From assembly GCF_016820575.1 (NCBI RefSeq), contig NZ_JAEMQH010000002.1:310001-374000 (forward strand): a DNA stretch of 64,000 nt. Direction: 5' to 3'. Positions 45,692 to 54,941 of the stretch are shown here, in pieces. Origin of the DNA: Marinobacter sediminum (GTDB lineage: Bacteria; Pseudomonadota; Gammaproteobacteria; Pseudomonadales; Oleiphilaceae). The notes under the pieces are model-generated. The model was not told where the DNA came from, did not search any database, and saw only the letters and a list, made by a program, of their open reading frames with translations. Both the position numbers and the translations under genes were made by a program. How positions within the stretch are numbered: position 1 is the stretch's first letter; every line of letters starts with the position of its first letter.

Positions 45692-46483
45692 ATGAGCAAC
45701 GCTGAATCCAAACCTTTTCTCCGCCCTGGCAAGCTGATCCTGTTGGTCTTGCTGGCACTGGTGGTGTATGCGTCTGCCTTGCTGGTCTGGGTGCCGGCGG
45801 GATGGGCATGGCAGCAGGTCTCCGACCGGATTTCCCTGCCGCAACAGGTGGAGGTTCGTCAGGTGTCCGGGCGGGTTTGGGATGGCGCTGCCGGGTTGAG
45901 GGTGGCGGGTTACCCAGTGCGCGTGGACTGGCAGCTCGGTTGGCCCTCCTTGACTGAACTGTCACTTCCGGTCGACCTCTCTATTGCGTCATCCCAATCT
46001 GAAATTGAAGGCGATATCACCGTTGCATGGCCCCAGCGGGCTGAAATCAATGCCAATGGCCAGGTGGTGGTCAGCGAGTTTAAAGACCTCATTCGTCGCG
46101 CTGGCGGCGCCATGATTGAAGGTAATGTGTCTATCGATCGACTGAATCTGGTGTGGGAAGATAACCGCGTTACCCTGGCCGAAGGCCTGGGCCGCTGGGC
46201 CGGTGGCCAGGTTTCCTGGCCGATGGGGAATCAGACCGGCCAGGCCCGATTCCCGCCCATGCAGGCAGAGCTTGATACCACGCAGGGCGGCGTTGCCCTG
46301 ACGGTGGCGGAGCAGGGCGGCGACGGCCCGGCGGCGGATGTGCAAATTCTGTGGAGCGGCATGATGGACCTCAGGGTCTATAAGCGAATGGTGGACCTGG
46401 CGGGACAGCCCTGGTCGGATTCCGCAAACCCCGGCGATGTGGTGTTCCGGGTCCGGCAGCCACTGCTGCCAGGAGCGCGCTGA
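45692..46483 (+). CDS. gspN: Type II secretion protein N
   Basis: A 263-aa protein with one N-terminal membrane segment (about residues 13-35, KLILLVLLALVVYASALLVW) and a periplasmic beta-rich region, with VSGRVWDGAAGLRVAGYPVRVDWQLGWPSL, the usual GspN start block. GspN is a minor T2SS component of uncertain role. The gene is two bases from gspC. Together with gspD it forms a gspN-C-D group without the rest of the system in this window. Confidence 0.82.
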   Translation: MSNAESKPFLRPGKLILLVLLALVVYASALLVWVPAGWAWQQVSDRISLPQQVEVRQVSGRVWDGAAGLRVAGYPVRVDWQLGWPSLTELSLPVDLSIASSQSEIEGDITVAWPQRAEINANGQVVVSEFKDLIRRAGGAMIEGNVSIDRLNLVWEDNRVTLAEGLGRWAGGQVSWPMGNQTGQARFPPMQAELDTTQGGVALTVAEQGGDGPAADVQILWSGMMDLRVYKRMVDLAGQPWSDSANPGDVVFRVRQPLLPGAR

Positions 46484-46484
46484 T

Positions 46485-47336
46485 ATGCCTGCGATGAGTG
46501 TACAAGCGCAAGCACGATTGTCTCGGGCACTGGCAAACCTGTTGCTGGTGGGGTTGGTCATTTATCTCGGCGTTGCGCTGGCCAAGGTGACCTGGCTGGC
46601 GGCCTGGGACGACAGGCCGGTTCCGGTTGCGCCGCTGGCCGGCAGTGGTCAAGGCGTGGACGGCTCGGGGTTGTCCTTCCCGATGGCCAGTTTCGAATTT
46701 TTCGGCCGGCCGCCGAAGCAGGCGGGAGTGGCCGAGGTGGTCAAGCGATCAGCGCCCGAGACCGGCCTGCGATTGCGGCTTGAGGGCGTGCTTGTAGGAC
46801 AGCGCCCGGAAGACTCCGGTGCTATAGTTGCAGGAAGCAACGGAGAAACGGCGTACTATCGGGTTGGCGACATGCTGCCCGGCAACGCCGAGCTGGCGGA
46901 AGTGGAACCCAGTCGCATCCTGATTCGCCGCGGTGGCCGCTACGAATCACTGACTTTTGATGAGCCGGAATCAGATACGCTGGTTGCGCAGCAGATGGAA
47001 CAGCCGGCAGAATCGTCGCCGGATGCCTTTTTGGAGAGTGCCCGGGCGCAGTTGGACAGCCAGGGCGCAGCAGCTCTTAACGCTTACGGGCTGAAGCCGG
47101 TGGATGACAGTGGGGCGTCGGGTTACGTTTACAACGGTTCCAATGCCATGCTCAATGCCGTTAACCTTCAGGCCGGCGATGTCATTACCGCCATCAACGG
47201 CCAGCGTCTGGGCGACATAGAACAGGACAAATCCCTGCTTGAGAGTTGGCGTGGCCAGGCTCAGGTGGATATAGAAATCGAGCGTGACGGATCCATCCTC
47301 ACCATCAGTTATGCCATACCCGAGCAGTGGCGCTGA
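46485..47336 (+). CDS. gspC: Type II secretion protein C
   Basis: Inner-membrane clamp protein, 283 aa, linking the T2SS platform to the GspD secretin. It has one membrane segment (about residues 17-38), then an HR domain (about 80-155: FEFFGRPPK, LRLRLEGVLVGQRPEDSGAIVA) and a C-terminal PDZ domain (about 195-283: INGQRLGDIEQDKSLLESWRGQAQVDIEIERDG). The ATG at 46485 has AGGAG upstream, and the longer frame from 46437 starts inside gspN. It is followed by gspD. Confidence 0.9.
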   Translation: MPAMSVQAQARLSRALANLLLVGLVIYLGVALAKVTWLAAWDDRPVPVAPLAGSGQGVDGSGLSFPMASFEFFGRPPKQAGVAEVVKRSAPETGLRLRLEGVLVGQRPEDSGAIVAGSNGETAYYRVGDMLPGNAELAEVEPSRILIRRGGRYESLTFDEPESDTLVAQQMEQPAESSPDAFLESARAQLDSQGAAALNAYGLKPVDDSGASGYVYNGSNAMLNAVNLQAGDVITAINGQRLGDIEQDKSLLESWRGQAQVDIEIERDGSILTISYAIPEQWR

Positions 47337-47368
47337 CCGGGTTCATTGATACAGGACGAAATCGCCAC

Positions 47369-49339
47369 ATGTATAACCACAAGACCAATCTGTTGCGGGC
47401 GTTTGCCCTGCTTATTCTTCTGCCTCTCATGTCCGTGGCTCACGGGCAGGAAGAAACCTGGCGACTGAACCTGAAGGATGCCGATATCCGGGCCTTCGTA
47501 ACCCAGGTTGCAGACATCACCGGATACAGTTTTGTGGTGGACCCCCGGGTCAAAGGCAAGGTGACGGTGCTGTCCAGCGCCCCGATGAACAAGGACGAAA
47601 TCTACGATCTGTTTCTGGCGGTGCTCAATGTCCACGGCTTCACCGCCATTCCCGGTGAGGAAGTGATCAAGGTGGTGCAGCAGGTGGACGCCAAGCAATC
47701 GGCGGAATCCATGTCCCGGTTTGAAGAGATCCCCTCCGAGCAGCTTATTACCCGAGTGATCCAGATCGACAACGCCAATGCCCTCGAACTGGTGCCGATT
47801 CTGCGCCCCCTGGTGGCCAAGTACGGCCACCTTGCAGGCGTAGCCGCCGCCAATGCACTCATCGTCAGCGACCATTCCTCGAACATCCAGCGCATCGAGC
47901 AAATCGTTCGCGAGCTCGACAGCCCGTCCAAGTACGAAGTTGAAGTGATCCAGCTGGACGAAGCCTGGGTTGGCGATATGGTGACTTTGCTGCAGGAGCT
48001 GGCACCGGATGAACTGGGCCGTGCCGGTGGTGAAAACGCCGCGCGCAAGTACAGTGTGACCGCCGATGAACGCAGTAATCGGCTGATCTTGCGGGGCGAC
48101 CAGAATTTCCGTGACAAGATGCGCGGACTGATCCGTCAGCTCGATCAACCCTCCGCCACGGGGGGCACCACCAAGGTGCTGCGCCTGAAACACGCCGACG
48201 CCAAAAAGCTGGCTGAAATCCTGAAGGGCGTCATGGGCGAGCTGGCCAAAGAGAGCGGCGGCAGCGCCAGTGGCGGATCTGGCGGGACCAAGCCGGGCAG
48301 CAGCTTTGCGGTGTTTGCCGATGAAGGGCTCAACGCCCTGGTAGTTCGGGGCGAGCCATCACTGATGCAGGAAGCTGAGCAGATTGTCGCTCACCTGGAC
48401 GTTCGCCGGGCTCAGGTGCTGATTGAAGCGGCTATTGTCGAGATCAGCGATGACCTGGGTCAGGACCTCGGGGTTCAGTTTGCCGTGGGTGACGAGTCTG
48501 GTGAGTCGAGCCCCATTGCCGGCACTAACTTCAGTAACGTTGGCCGCAGCCTGAGTGAAGTGATCAGTGCCCTGGTTACCGATTCGGCCATTGGCCCGGC
48601 GGCCGGTGGTATCACCGTTGGCGCCGGCCAACGTGATCGAGATGGCATTACCTGGGGCATTCTGCTGCAGGCTCTGTCCACCTCTGCCGCCGCCAACCTG
48701 CTGTCCACGCCGAGCATCATTACTCTGGATAACCAAGAGTCAGAGATTATCGTGGGTCAGAACGTCCCGTTCCGGACGGGTGAGTCCACCGTGACCGGTG
48801 ATGGCACCACCAATCCGTTCACCACCATCGAGCGCCGTGACATTGGTTTGACCCTGAAGGTAACACCGACGATCAGTGCCGATGGCCTGGTGCGGCTGGT
48901 GGTTGAGCAAACCACGGAAAACGTTGCTGACAGCATTGAGAATGCCTCTGACATCGTTACCAACAAGCGCGAGATCAAGACTACAGTGCTGGCGGATGAC
49001 GGCGAAACCATCGTTCTGGGCGGCCTGATCCGTGATGACTACCAGATCAACAAGAGCAAGGTGCCCCTCTTGGGCGACATTCCGTTCATTGGCCGTCTAT
49101 TCTCGTCCGAATCTGAGCGTCGTATCAAACGCAACCTGCTGGTGTTCCTGCGCCCGACCATCATGCTGGGTAAGACGGAAGCTGTGGCCGTCACCGATGA
49201 CAAGTTCCAGGAGTTGTGGGAAGTAAATCTGGATATTCGTAAGAAGCTGGATCTGCCGCCGGTGGACGCCAGCCCGGATATTGAAGTGTTGTTCGATGGC
49301 CGGAAGCGCCAAGAAATGGGTGAGACAATAAACCCTTAA
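47369..49339 (+). CDS. gspD: Type II secretion secretin
   Basis: Outer-membrane secretin pore of the T2SS, 656 aa. A signal peptide (about residues 1-27, ending AHG) is followed by N0 (LNLKDADIRAFVTQVADITGYSFVVDP), N1-N3 domains with several KHADAKKLAEILK-type repeats, and the secretin domain (about 380-600) with VPFRTGES, VTPTISADGLVRLVVEQ and VPLLGDIPFIGRLFS. The ATG at 47369 is preferred over an earlier GTG at 47327 because it starts just before the signal peptide. Its last 4 bases overlap the end of the convergent M48 gene. Confidence 0.95.
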   Translation: MYNHKTNLLRAFALLILLPLMSVAHGQEETWRLNLKDADIRAFVTQVADITGYSFVVDPRVKGKVTVLSSAPMNKDEIYDLFLAVLNVHGFTAIPGEEVIKVVQQVDAKQSAESMSRFEEIPSEQLITRVIQIDNANALELVPILRPLVAKYGHLAGVAAANALIVSDHSSNIQRIEQIVRELDSPSKYEVEVIQLDEAWVGDMVTLLQELAPDELGRAGGENAARKYSVTADERSNRLILRGDQNFRDKMRGLIRQLDQPSATGGTTKVLRLKHADAKKLAEILKGVMGELAKESGGSASGGSGGTKPGSSFAVFADEGLNALVVRGEPSLMQEAEQIVAHLDVRRAQVLIEAAIVEISDDLGQDLGVQFAVGDESGESSPIAGTNFSNVGRSLSEVISALVTDSAIGPAAGGITVGAGQRDRDGITWGILLQALSTSAAANLLSTPSIITLDNQESEIIVGQNVPFRTGESTVTGDGTTNPFTTIERRDIGLTLKVTPTISADGLVRLVVEQTTENVADSIENASDIVTNKREIKTTVLADDGETIVLGGLIRDDYQINKSKVPLLGDIPFIGRLFSSESERRIKRNLLVFLRPTIMLGKTEAVAVTDDKFQELWEVNLDIRKKLDLPPVDASPDIEVLFDGRKRQEMGETINP

Positions 49340-51333
49340 GCGGTGAGTGGTGGCATCGGGCAGTCGATCTGGTCGGCCACCAATCTCATCAGTTCGTATT
49401 CGCGAACGTCCACTTTGCCATCGTGGCTGATGCAATGGCCACAGGCATCGATGATTGCGGGCTTGAGCAAAGGCGTGAGCCCGTTCAGTGTGGTCAGCGC
49501 CTCCTGTAACTGGCGCATGGTCACCTTCTCCAGAACCGCTGGATCCTGCCCCTTGGTGCTTTGAAAACCTGCCATCGCCTCCCGGTACAACAGCTCCGCA
49601 TCCGATGCACTGGAGGTTCCCGCGCGGGCGAACAGACTCAGCAGTTTCTGGATGGCAGGCATCACCGGGCGGTACTTACGGTAGCGAACCGGTATCACCT
49701 GACCGGCGCCGGCACCCAGGTGGCGGGACAGAAAGCTGGTCAGGGCCAGTTCAAACAGTGACATCCGATCGTCAGCCGCGACCAGTTTCTGAACATTGGT
49801 GATCAGTCCCTCCCGTTCCTCTGGGTCTAGTTTCCGTAATGCCGGCATGGCCAGTTCCAGGGCCGGGAAGCGTACCTCCTCACCGAGGGATTTCAGGGAT
49901 GGAATCAGCTTGCCCAGCAAGTCCGGTTGACCGCCCAGCACGGGATGGTCGGGAATCAATCCGAGCAGCCGACGCTGTTGCTCTCGCGATTCTTCGGCAA
50001 TGATCAGGGCATAGCAGAGCTGGATGGCCCCGGCGCGGGTGCAGAGCAGGCTACGAAAGGTGGCTGGCAGGCGGGCCAGCAAGCGCGTGGCAAAGGCTTC
50101 GCCCTGGGGCGTAACGGTGCCAACCCGTTGTGACAATGTGCTGGCGATCGAAGCAGGGACGGCCTCGCGGTGCGAGGCCAGGGGCGACGTACTGGTTCGC
50201 CGGAGCGGTGCCACCACCTCGGCCCCGAAGCTGGCAAAACCAGAGGCCTGTGCCGGCCTTTCGGCGTTGGCGGCGGCGCGCAGATCGGCTTCCGGTTGGG
50301 TATCCCGGAGACGACTGCGCAGGCGGGCCAGCATGCCCGGCTGAATCTGGTTGATGCGCTCCTCGATGGGCGGGTGTGAGGCCAGCAGGGAGGCGAACTT
50401 CATCCTCGCGCTCTCCCCGAAACACATGTGGTTCATGTCGCTGGCGTGGCTGGTGGTGTCCAGGTAGCCGCCTTTCAGGCCAATCTTGAACAGGGCCCCG
50501 GCTATGCCTTCCGGATTGCGAGTAAATTGCACCGATGAGGCATCAGCCAGCAATTCCCGCTGCCTGGACACCGCCGCCTGAATCAGGCGGCCAAAGAAAA
50601 CGCCAACGTAGCCAATGATCAGCAGCGCGATACCAATCACGCCAATGGCTGCCTGGCCCCGATTATCGCCCGATGAGCGCACAGACCGATGGCGGCTGTA
50701 GAACGACATCCGCATCAGGAAACCGCCAATCTGGCCAATCATCAGAATCCCGGCCAGCAGGGCGATCAGGCGAACGTTCAGGCGCATGTCCCCGTTAAAG
50801 ATATGGCTGAATTCATGACCGACCACGCCCTGAAGTTCGTCGCGGTTAAGTTGAGTCAGGGTGCCATGGGTTACCACCATGACGGCTTCGCCCGGCGTAT
50901 AGCCGGCCACGAAGGCATTGATGCCGGTTTCCTGATCCATCACGTACAGCTCGGGTACCGGCACGCCACTGGCGATGGCCATCTCCTCGACCACATTGCG
51001 GAGCCGGCGCTCGTCCTGGTCCCGGGTGTCAGGATCAATCGGGCGGGCGCCCACCATCTTGGCAACCCGCTCGCCGCCCCCAGCCAGATCAACCCAGCGA
51101 ATCAGGGATGTGACGCCGATCAGGGTGACCACCGTCGCAGCGGTGAGTAGGCCATGGCGGGACAGTAGCCAATCGAGGAAGGCGAGGCCGGAGGATTCAC
51201 TGCGAGTGACAAAGTAGCCGACCAGGGAAACCGCAAGCGTGATCAGTACCACAGCCGTCAGGAACAGCAGGACTAGCACGCTGGTATTGCGCCGGGCACT
51301 GGCCTGGCGCTGGAAAAAACCGGGATGAGCCAT
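49336..51333 (-). CDS. M48-family membrane metalloprotease with TerB-like tail
   Basis: A 665-aa HtpX-like zinc protease. Two N-terminal membrane segments (about residues 20-80) are followed by the HExxH motif in VVGHEFSHIFNGD (about 168-180), two more membrane segments and the third-ligand Glu in RQRELLADASSVQF. Family members degrade misfolded membrane proteins. The long C-terminal region (about 400-665) is unusual for HtpX: it ends with LLKPAIIDACGHCISHDGKVDVREYELMRL, a helical Asp/His-rich fold like TerB domains. It follows lemA by 11 bases, a conserved pairing. Confidence 0.85.
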   Translation of the reverse strand: MAHPGFFQRQASARRNTSVLVLLFLTAVVLITLAVSLVGYFVTRSESSGLAFLDWLLSRHGLLTAATVVTLIGVTSLIRWVDLAGGGERVAKMVGARPIDPDTRDQDERRLRNVVEEMAIASGVPVPELYVMDQETGINAFVAGYTPGEAVMVVTHGTLTQLNRDELQGVVGHEFSHIFNGDMRLNVRLIALLAGILMIGQIGGFLMRMSFYSRHRSVRSSGDNRGQAAIGVIGIALLIIGYVGVFFGRLIQAAVSRQRELLADASSVQFTRNPEGIAGALFKIGLKGGYLDTTSHASDMNHMCFGESARMKFASLLASHPPIEERINQIQPGMLARLRSRLRDTQPEADLRAAANAERPAQASGFASFGAEVVAPLRRTSTSPLASHREAVPASIASTLSQRVGTVTPQGEAFATRLLARLPATFRSLLCTRAGAIQLCYALIIAEESREQQRRLLGLIPDHPVLGGQPDLLGKLIPSLKSLGEEVRFPALELAMPALRKLDPEEREGLITNVQKLVAADDRMSLFELALTSFLSRHLGAGAGQVIPVRYRKYRPVMPAIQKLLSLFARAGTSSASDAELLYREAMAGFQSTKGQDPAVLEKVTMRQLQEALTTLNGLTPLLKPAIIDACGHCISHDGKVDVREYELMRLVADQIDCPMPPLTA

Positions 51334-51344
51334 GAGTCAGGGCG

Positions 51345-51932
51345 TCAGAAAGCGACTTTTGGCGCCTGGCGGGCCTCTGGTGTTTCAAGCTCCAGTTGGG
51401 CGGTCTCTTTGAACGCACACATGCCGGCGAGAATGTTGTTGGGGAACTGCTCGCGGAAAATGTTGTAGCTCATAACGCCATCGTTATAGGCCTGGCGCGC
51501 GAAGGCAACTCGGTTTTCGGTGCTGGAAAGTTCTTCCATCAGTTGCTGGATGGTTTCGTTGGCCTTCAGCTCCGGGTAATCCTCGGCCACCGCATAGAAG
51601 TTGGCCAGGGCCTTGTTCAGCAGATTCTCTGCACTGCCCAGGCGCTGGATCTTGGTGCCGTCCCCGGGATCGCGGGCCGCGTCTTTCTGGGCGCTGACCG
51701 CGTTGTTACGGGCTTCCATGACCTGGGTAAGGGTGGTCTGCTCATGGCTCAGGTAGGCCTTGGCGGCCTCAACGAGGTTGGGGATGAGGTCGTGTCGACG
51801 TTGCAGCTGCACGTCGATCTGGGCGAAGCCGTTCTTGAACTGGTTTCTCAGGGACACCAGTCGGTTGTAGATAAACACCAGGTAGATGACGACGACGGCG
51901 ATAACGATCAGACCAATAACGGTTGTTCCCAT
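51345..51932 (-). CDS. lemA: LemA-family protein
   Basis: A 195-aa protein with one N-terminal membrane helix (about residues 4-24) and a helical bundle: IYNRLVSLRNQFKNGFAQIDVQLQRRHDLIPNLVEAAK, EARNNAVSAQ, SAENLLNKALANFYAVAEDYPELKAN, ENRVAFARQAYND. Members are often encoded beside M48 proteases and are thought to affect envelope functions. The ATG at 51932 has GAGGAG upstream; a GTG two codons earlier (51938) is also possible. It is the first gene of the pair with the protease. Confidence 0.92.
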   Translation of the reverse strand: MGTTVIGLIVIAVVVIYLVFIYNRLVSLRNQFKNGFAQIDVQLQRRHDLIPNLVEAAKAYLSHEQTTLTQVMEARNNAVSAQKDAARDPGDGTKIQRLGSAENLLNKALANFYAVAEDYPELKANETIQQLMEELSSTENRVAFARQAYNDGVMSYNIFREQFPNNILAGMCAFKETAQLELETPEARQAPKVAF

Positions 51933-51958
51933 GTTCACTCCTCGGGGGATTCAAATGG

Positions 51959-54019
51959 TTAGACGTTGTTCTCGACCAACTGCTCGTGAAAGGTTTCCAC
52001 GAACCGTTCAAAATCACTGGGCAGCAGCGGTTTGCTGAAGAAATACCCCTGCGCGAGCTTACAGCCGCGCTGGGTCAGATAATATTCCTGTTCGGCGGTT
52101 TCCACGCCCTCCGCCACCACCGAAAGATTCAGGCTCTTGCCCAGGTCGATAATTGTGTTGGCTATTCGAGTGTCATCCTCGTTTACCAGCAGGTCGCGAA
52201 TGAACTGTTTGTCGATCTTCAGGTGCTGAACCGGCATCTGTTTCAGGTAAGTGAGCGACGAGTAGCCAGTGCCAAAGTCGTCGACCGCGATATTGATGCC
52301 AGCCTTGTTCAGGCGATGCAGTTTGGCAACCGCATCCGACAGATTGGTCATAAAGCTGGTTTCGGTGACTTCCAGCTCAAGTCGGCCAGCGGGGATGTCG
52401 TGCCGGTGCAGGGTGTCGAGAATATCGGTGACAATACTGGCTTGGCGAATTTGCACGGCCGACAGGTTGACTGCAATGCGCAGGGGGGATCCTTGGTCGG
52501 CCCAGCGCGCAGCTTGCCAGCAGGCTTGTTCCAGTACCCACTGGCCGATCTCCACAATGGTGCCGTTGGCTTCGGCGACTGGGATGAAATCGTCCGGTGG
52601 TACCAGACCCCGGGTAGGATGTTCCCAGCGGATCAGCGCTTCGGCACCAATTACTCGCCGGCTCTCAAGGCTGATCTGGGGCTGATAGACCAGGTGGAAT
52701 TCTTTATTGGCCAGGGCCTGGGACAGATCCCTCTCCAATTGCCTGCGATCACGAATCTCCTGATCGATGCTGGCAACGTAGAATTGGAAGTGGTCGTTGC
52801 CGCTCTGTTTGGCCAGGGTCATGGTCTGCTCGGCACTCTGCAGCAAACGGTCGGCCTTATTGGCGTCCGACGGGAACAGAGCCACACCAATGGTGGCCGT
52901 CATTGCCACATGCTGATCCTCGACCATCATGGGGCGGCCGACGCAGGCAAGAACCCGCTCGGCCGTATCGGCGGCCTGAAAGCCATCTTTCAAGCCTTTT
53001 TCGACGATTACAAACTGGTCGCTGCCCAGTCGGGCGATGGTGAAGCGAGAGCTGCCGAGCTGGCCGGTGAGGCGGTCAGCCACGGTTTGCAGAATCAGGT
53101 CGCCGCTGCGGAACCCGCATTGCTCATTCACGGACTTGAAGTCGTCAATGCCGCACACCATCAGCGATAACACGCCTTTGCGGGTCTCAGTTTCCTGGAT
53201 GTCCCGGGCGAGTTGATCCATAAAGGTGTCACGGCTTGGCAAGCCGGTCAGCTGGTCGTAGCGAGAAAGCCGGCTGACCCGGTCCTCGGCGTCGCGGTGG
53301 CGTTTCTGGGTGTCGGCTATGGCCACCAGAAGATTGTTGGTGGCGTTTACCCAAAGCCCCAGCTCGTCCCGTTCGTGTCCGGCCGGAAGGGTGACCAGTC
53401 GATCGTCTGGATATTCCGGATCCACCGCTTTCACGGAGTGCACGATGCGCAGCAGCGGCCGGGTGAGGAGCAAGTGGAAAACAAAATAAAGCACCAGGCC
53501 GAGTATCAGCGCTGTCGCGATCCCGGAGGCAAAAGTGACGGTCGCCCGATCAAGCCAGGTTCTGGCGGCGGGAACGGTGTCGTAGTGAACCTCAAGGTAA
53601 CCATAAACGGTATCAGCAGTATCATCGCGAACCAGGGGAACCCGGTAGGTTCGGTCTGCATCAAAAATCGGATCGGTCATTGGGCGGAAAGGAGTTTGTT
53701 GCAAGGGTCGATTGCGGGCGCCAAGAACCTCGCCATCCGGATGGGTAATGGCGGCTATGTGCACGGCATCCATGGCGAAGAGCCCATCTACCACTTGCTG
53801 AGCCAGCTCTGAATCAATGCTGAAAACTGCCTGGGTAGCAGCGTCGCGGACCATGGAGATGGTCTGGCCAGCTTGGCTATCAAGGTCCTTGGAAACACGC
53901 CCGGCGTCCAGAATCACCTGAACGGTGCTGATAATAACGCCACAGATAAGGGCTATGGCGAGAATCCGTCCGAAGATGCGGTAGCCCAGGCGATGCTCAA
54001 CCTTGAAGGAATTTTTCAT
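51959..54019 (-). CDS. Membrane GGDEF-EAL protein (probable c-di-GMP phosphodiesterase)
   Basis: A 686-aa sensor. A membrane segment (about residues 16-35), a periplasmic part (about 36-165), a second segment (about 168-190) and a HAMP-like linker precede the GGDEF domain (about 245-405), whose signature is RLGSDQF instead of GGDEF, so cyclase activity is doubtful. The EAL domain (about 420-675) has the intact EALIRWEHP, DDFGTGYSSLTYLK and KIDKQFI motifs, so it should hydrolyse c-di-GMP. It is encoded upstream of lemA, with a 26-base gap, so it may share its transcript. Confidence 0.9.
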   Translation of the reverse strand: MKNSFKVEHRLGYRIFGRILAIALICGVIISTVQVILDAGRVSKDLDSQAGQTISMVRDAATQAVFSIDSELAQQVVDGLFAMDAVHIAAITHPDGEVLGARNRPLQQTPFRPMTDPIFDADRTYRVPLVRDDTADTVYGYLEVHYDTVPAARTWLDRATVTFASGIATALILGLVLYFVFHLLLTRPLLRIVHSVKAVDPEYPDDRLVTLPAGHERDELGLWVNATNNLLVAIADTQKRHRDAEDRVSRLSRYDQLTGLPSRDTFMDQLARDIQETETRKGVLSLMVCGIDDFKSVNEQCGFRSGDLILQTVADRLTGQLGSSRFTIARLGSDQFVIVEKGLKDGFQAADTAERVLACVGRPMMVEDQHVAMTATIGVALFPSDANKADRLLQSAEQTMTLAKQSGNDHFQFYVASIDQEIRDRRQLERDLSQALANKEFHLVYQPQISLESRRVIGAEALIRWEHPTRGLVPPDDFIPVAEANGTIVEIGQWVLEQACWQAARWADQGSPLRIAVNLSAVQIRQASIVTDILDTLHRHDIPAGRLELEVTETSFMTNLSDAVAKLHRLNKAGINIAVDDFGTGYSSLTYLKQMPVQHLKIDKQFIRDLLVNEDDTRIANTIIDLGKSLNLSVVAEGVETAEQEYYLTQRGCKLAQGYFFSKPLLPSDFERFVETFHEQLVENNV

Positions 54020-54211
54020 TCAGGTCTGTCTGTTATCTGGTTCGTTGAGAAGTCATGTTCGCACAAATGTCACCGCTCTAGCGACGGCTGCAATGCTCTC
54101 TTCCTGAGAATGAATTAACGTCCACGTAACTTGTTTGAGTATCGGTGATTTTGTCGGAGATTGCAGGGTGGGAGGTGTATCGATTTGTAAGGATTTCATT
54201 CTCTAAGATAC

Positions 54212-54240
54212 ACAAACGCCCGCACGGAGCGGGCGTTTGT
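54212..54240 (-). terminator. Terminator-like hairpin downstream of sodB
   Basis: ACAAACGCCCGC (54212-54223), loop ACGGA, GCGGGCGTTTGT (54229-54240), a perfect 12-bp stem about 50 bases past the sodB stop on the minus strand. It also lies near the start of the GGDEF-EAL gene, about 200 bases upstream of it. Confidence 0.75.
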
Positions 54241-54288
54241 ACTTTTACAGCCTTGAGCTGTGGCCTTTCGGCCAGTCTGGCGCGGTGA

Positions 54289-54867
54289 TCAGGCCAGGTT
54301 TTCGTTCACGAAATCCCAGTTCACCAGGTTCCAGAACGCTTCCAGATAGTTCGGACGGGAGTTGCGGTAATCGATGTAGTACGCGTGCTCCCAGACGTCT
54401 ACCGTCAGCACCGGCTTGTCAGCGCCGGTCAGCGGCGTTTCGGCGTTGCTGGTGTTGGCAATGGCAACGCTGCCGTCGGCCTTCTTCACCAGCCAGGTCC
54501 AGCCAGAACCGAAGTTGTTGGCGGCCTTGTCGTTGAACTCTTTCTTGAAGGCATCGAACGAACCGAAGGCTTTCTCGATGGCATCCTTGGCTGCACTGGT
54601 GGGCTCACCGCCGCCATTCGGGCTCAGGCAGTTCCAGTAGAAGGTGTGGTTCCAGACCTGCGCGGCGTTGTTGAACAACGGACCGCTGGCGCTCTTGATG
54701 ATGTCCTCAAGCGACTTGTTGGCGTTGTCCGTACCTTCGACCAGGCCGTTGAGCTTGGTAACGTAGGTGTTGTGGTGCTTGCCGTAATGGTACTCAAGGG
54801 TTTCCTGAGAGATGTGCGGTTCCAGTGCGTTCTTTTCGTAAGGCAGTGCGGGAAGTTCAAATGCCAT
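54289..54867 (-). CDS. sodB: Iron superoxide dismutase
   Basis: Cytoplasmic enzyme turning superoxide to hydrogen peroxide and oxygen, 192 aa. Metal ligands are His27 (EYHYGKHH), His in VWNHTFYWN, and Asp and His in DVWEHAYYIDY. The NNAAQVWNHTFYWNCL block and GSGWTWLV are typical of the Fe-type. It has a likely promoter just upstream on the minus strand. It is monocistronic. Confidence 0.97.
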   Translation of the reverse strand: MAFELPALPYEKNALEPHISQETLEYHYGKHHNTYVTKLNGLVEGTDNANKSLEDIIKSASGPLFNNAAQVWNHTFYWNCLSPNGGGEPTSAAKDAIEKAFGSFDAFKKEFNDKAANNFGSGWTWLVKKADGSVAIANTSNAETPLTGADKPVLTVDVWEHAYYIDYRNSRPNYLEAFWNLVNWDFVNENLA

Positions 54868-54913
54868 GAGGTCGTTCTCCCTGTCTCTCTGTTATGTGAG
54901 TGTACAACTCGTC

Positions 54914-54941
54914 AATATAGGGTCGATCTAATGTATATCAA
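54914..54941 (-). promoter_or_regulatory. Probable sigma-70 promoter of sodB
   Basis: On the minus strand, TTGATA (54941-54936), 16-base spacer, TATATT (54919-54914). It is 47 bases before the ATG. The -35 box reaches into the last codons of purK. Confidence 0.5.

Noticed and set aside
47309-48193. Open frame of 294 codons on the minus strand opposite gspD
   Set aside because: Shadow frame of the secretin gene; the composition is His/Gly/Arg-rich and there is no start signal.
51923-53170. Open frame of 415 codons on the + strand opposite the GGDEF-EAL gene
   Set aside because: Mirror frame of a clear GGDEF-EAL gene; no motifs, no ribosome-binding site and no conserved N terminus.
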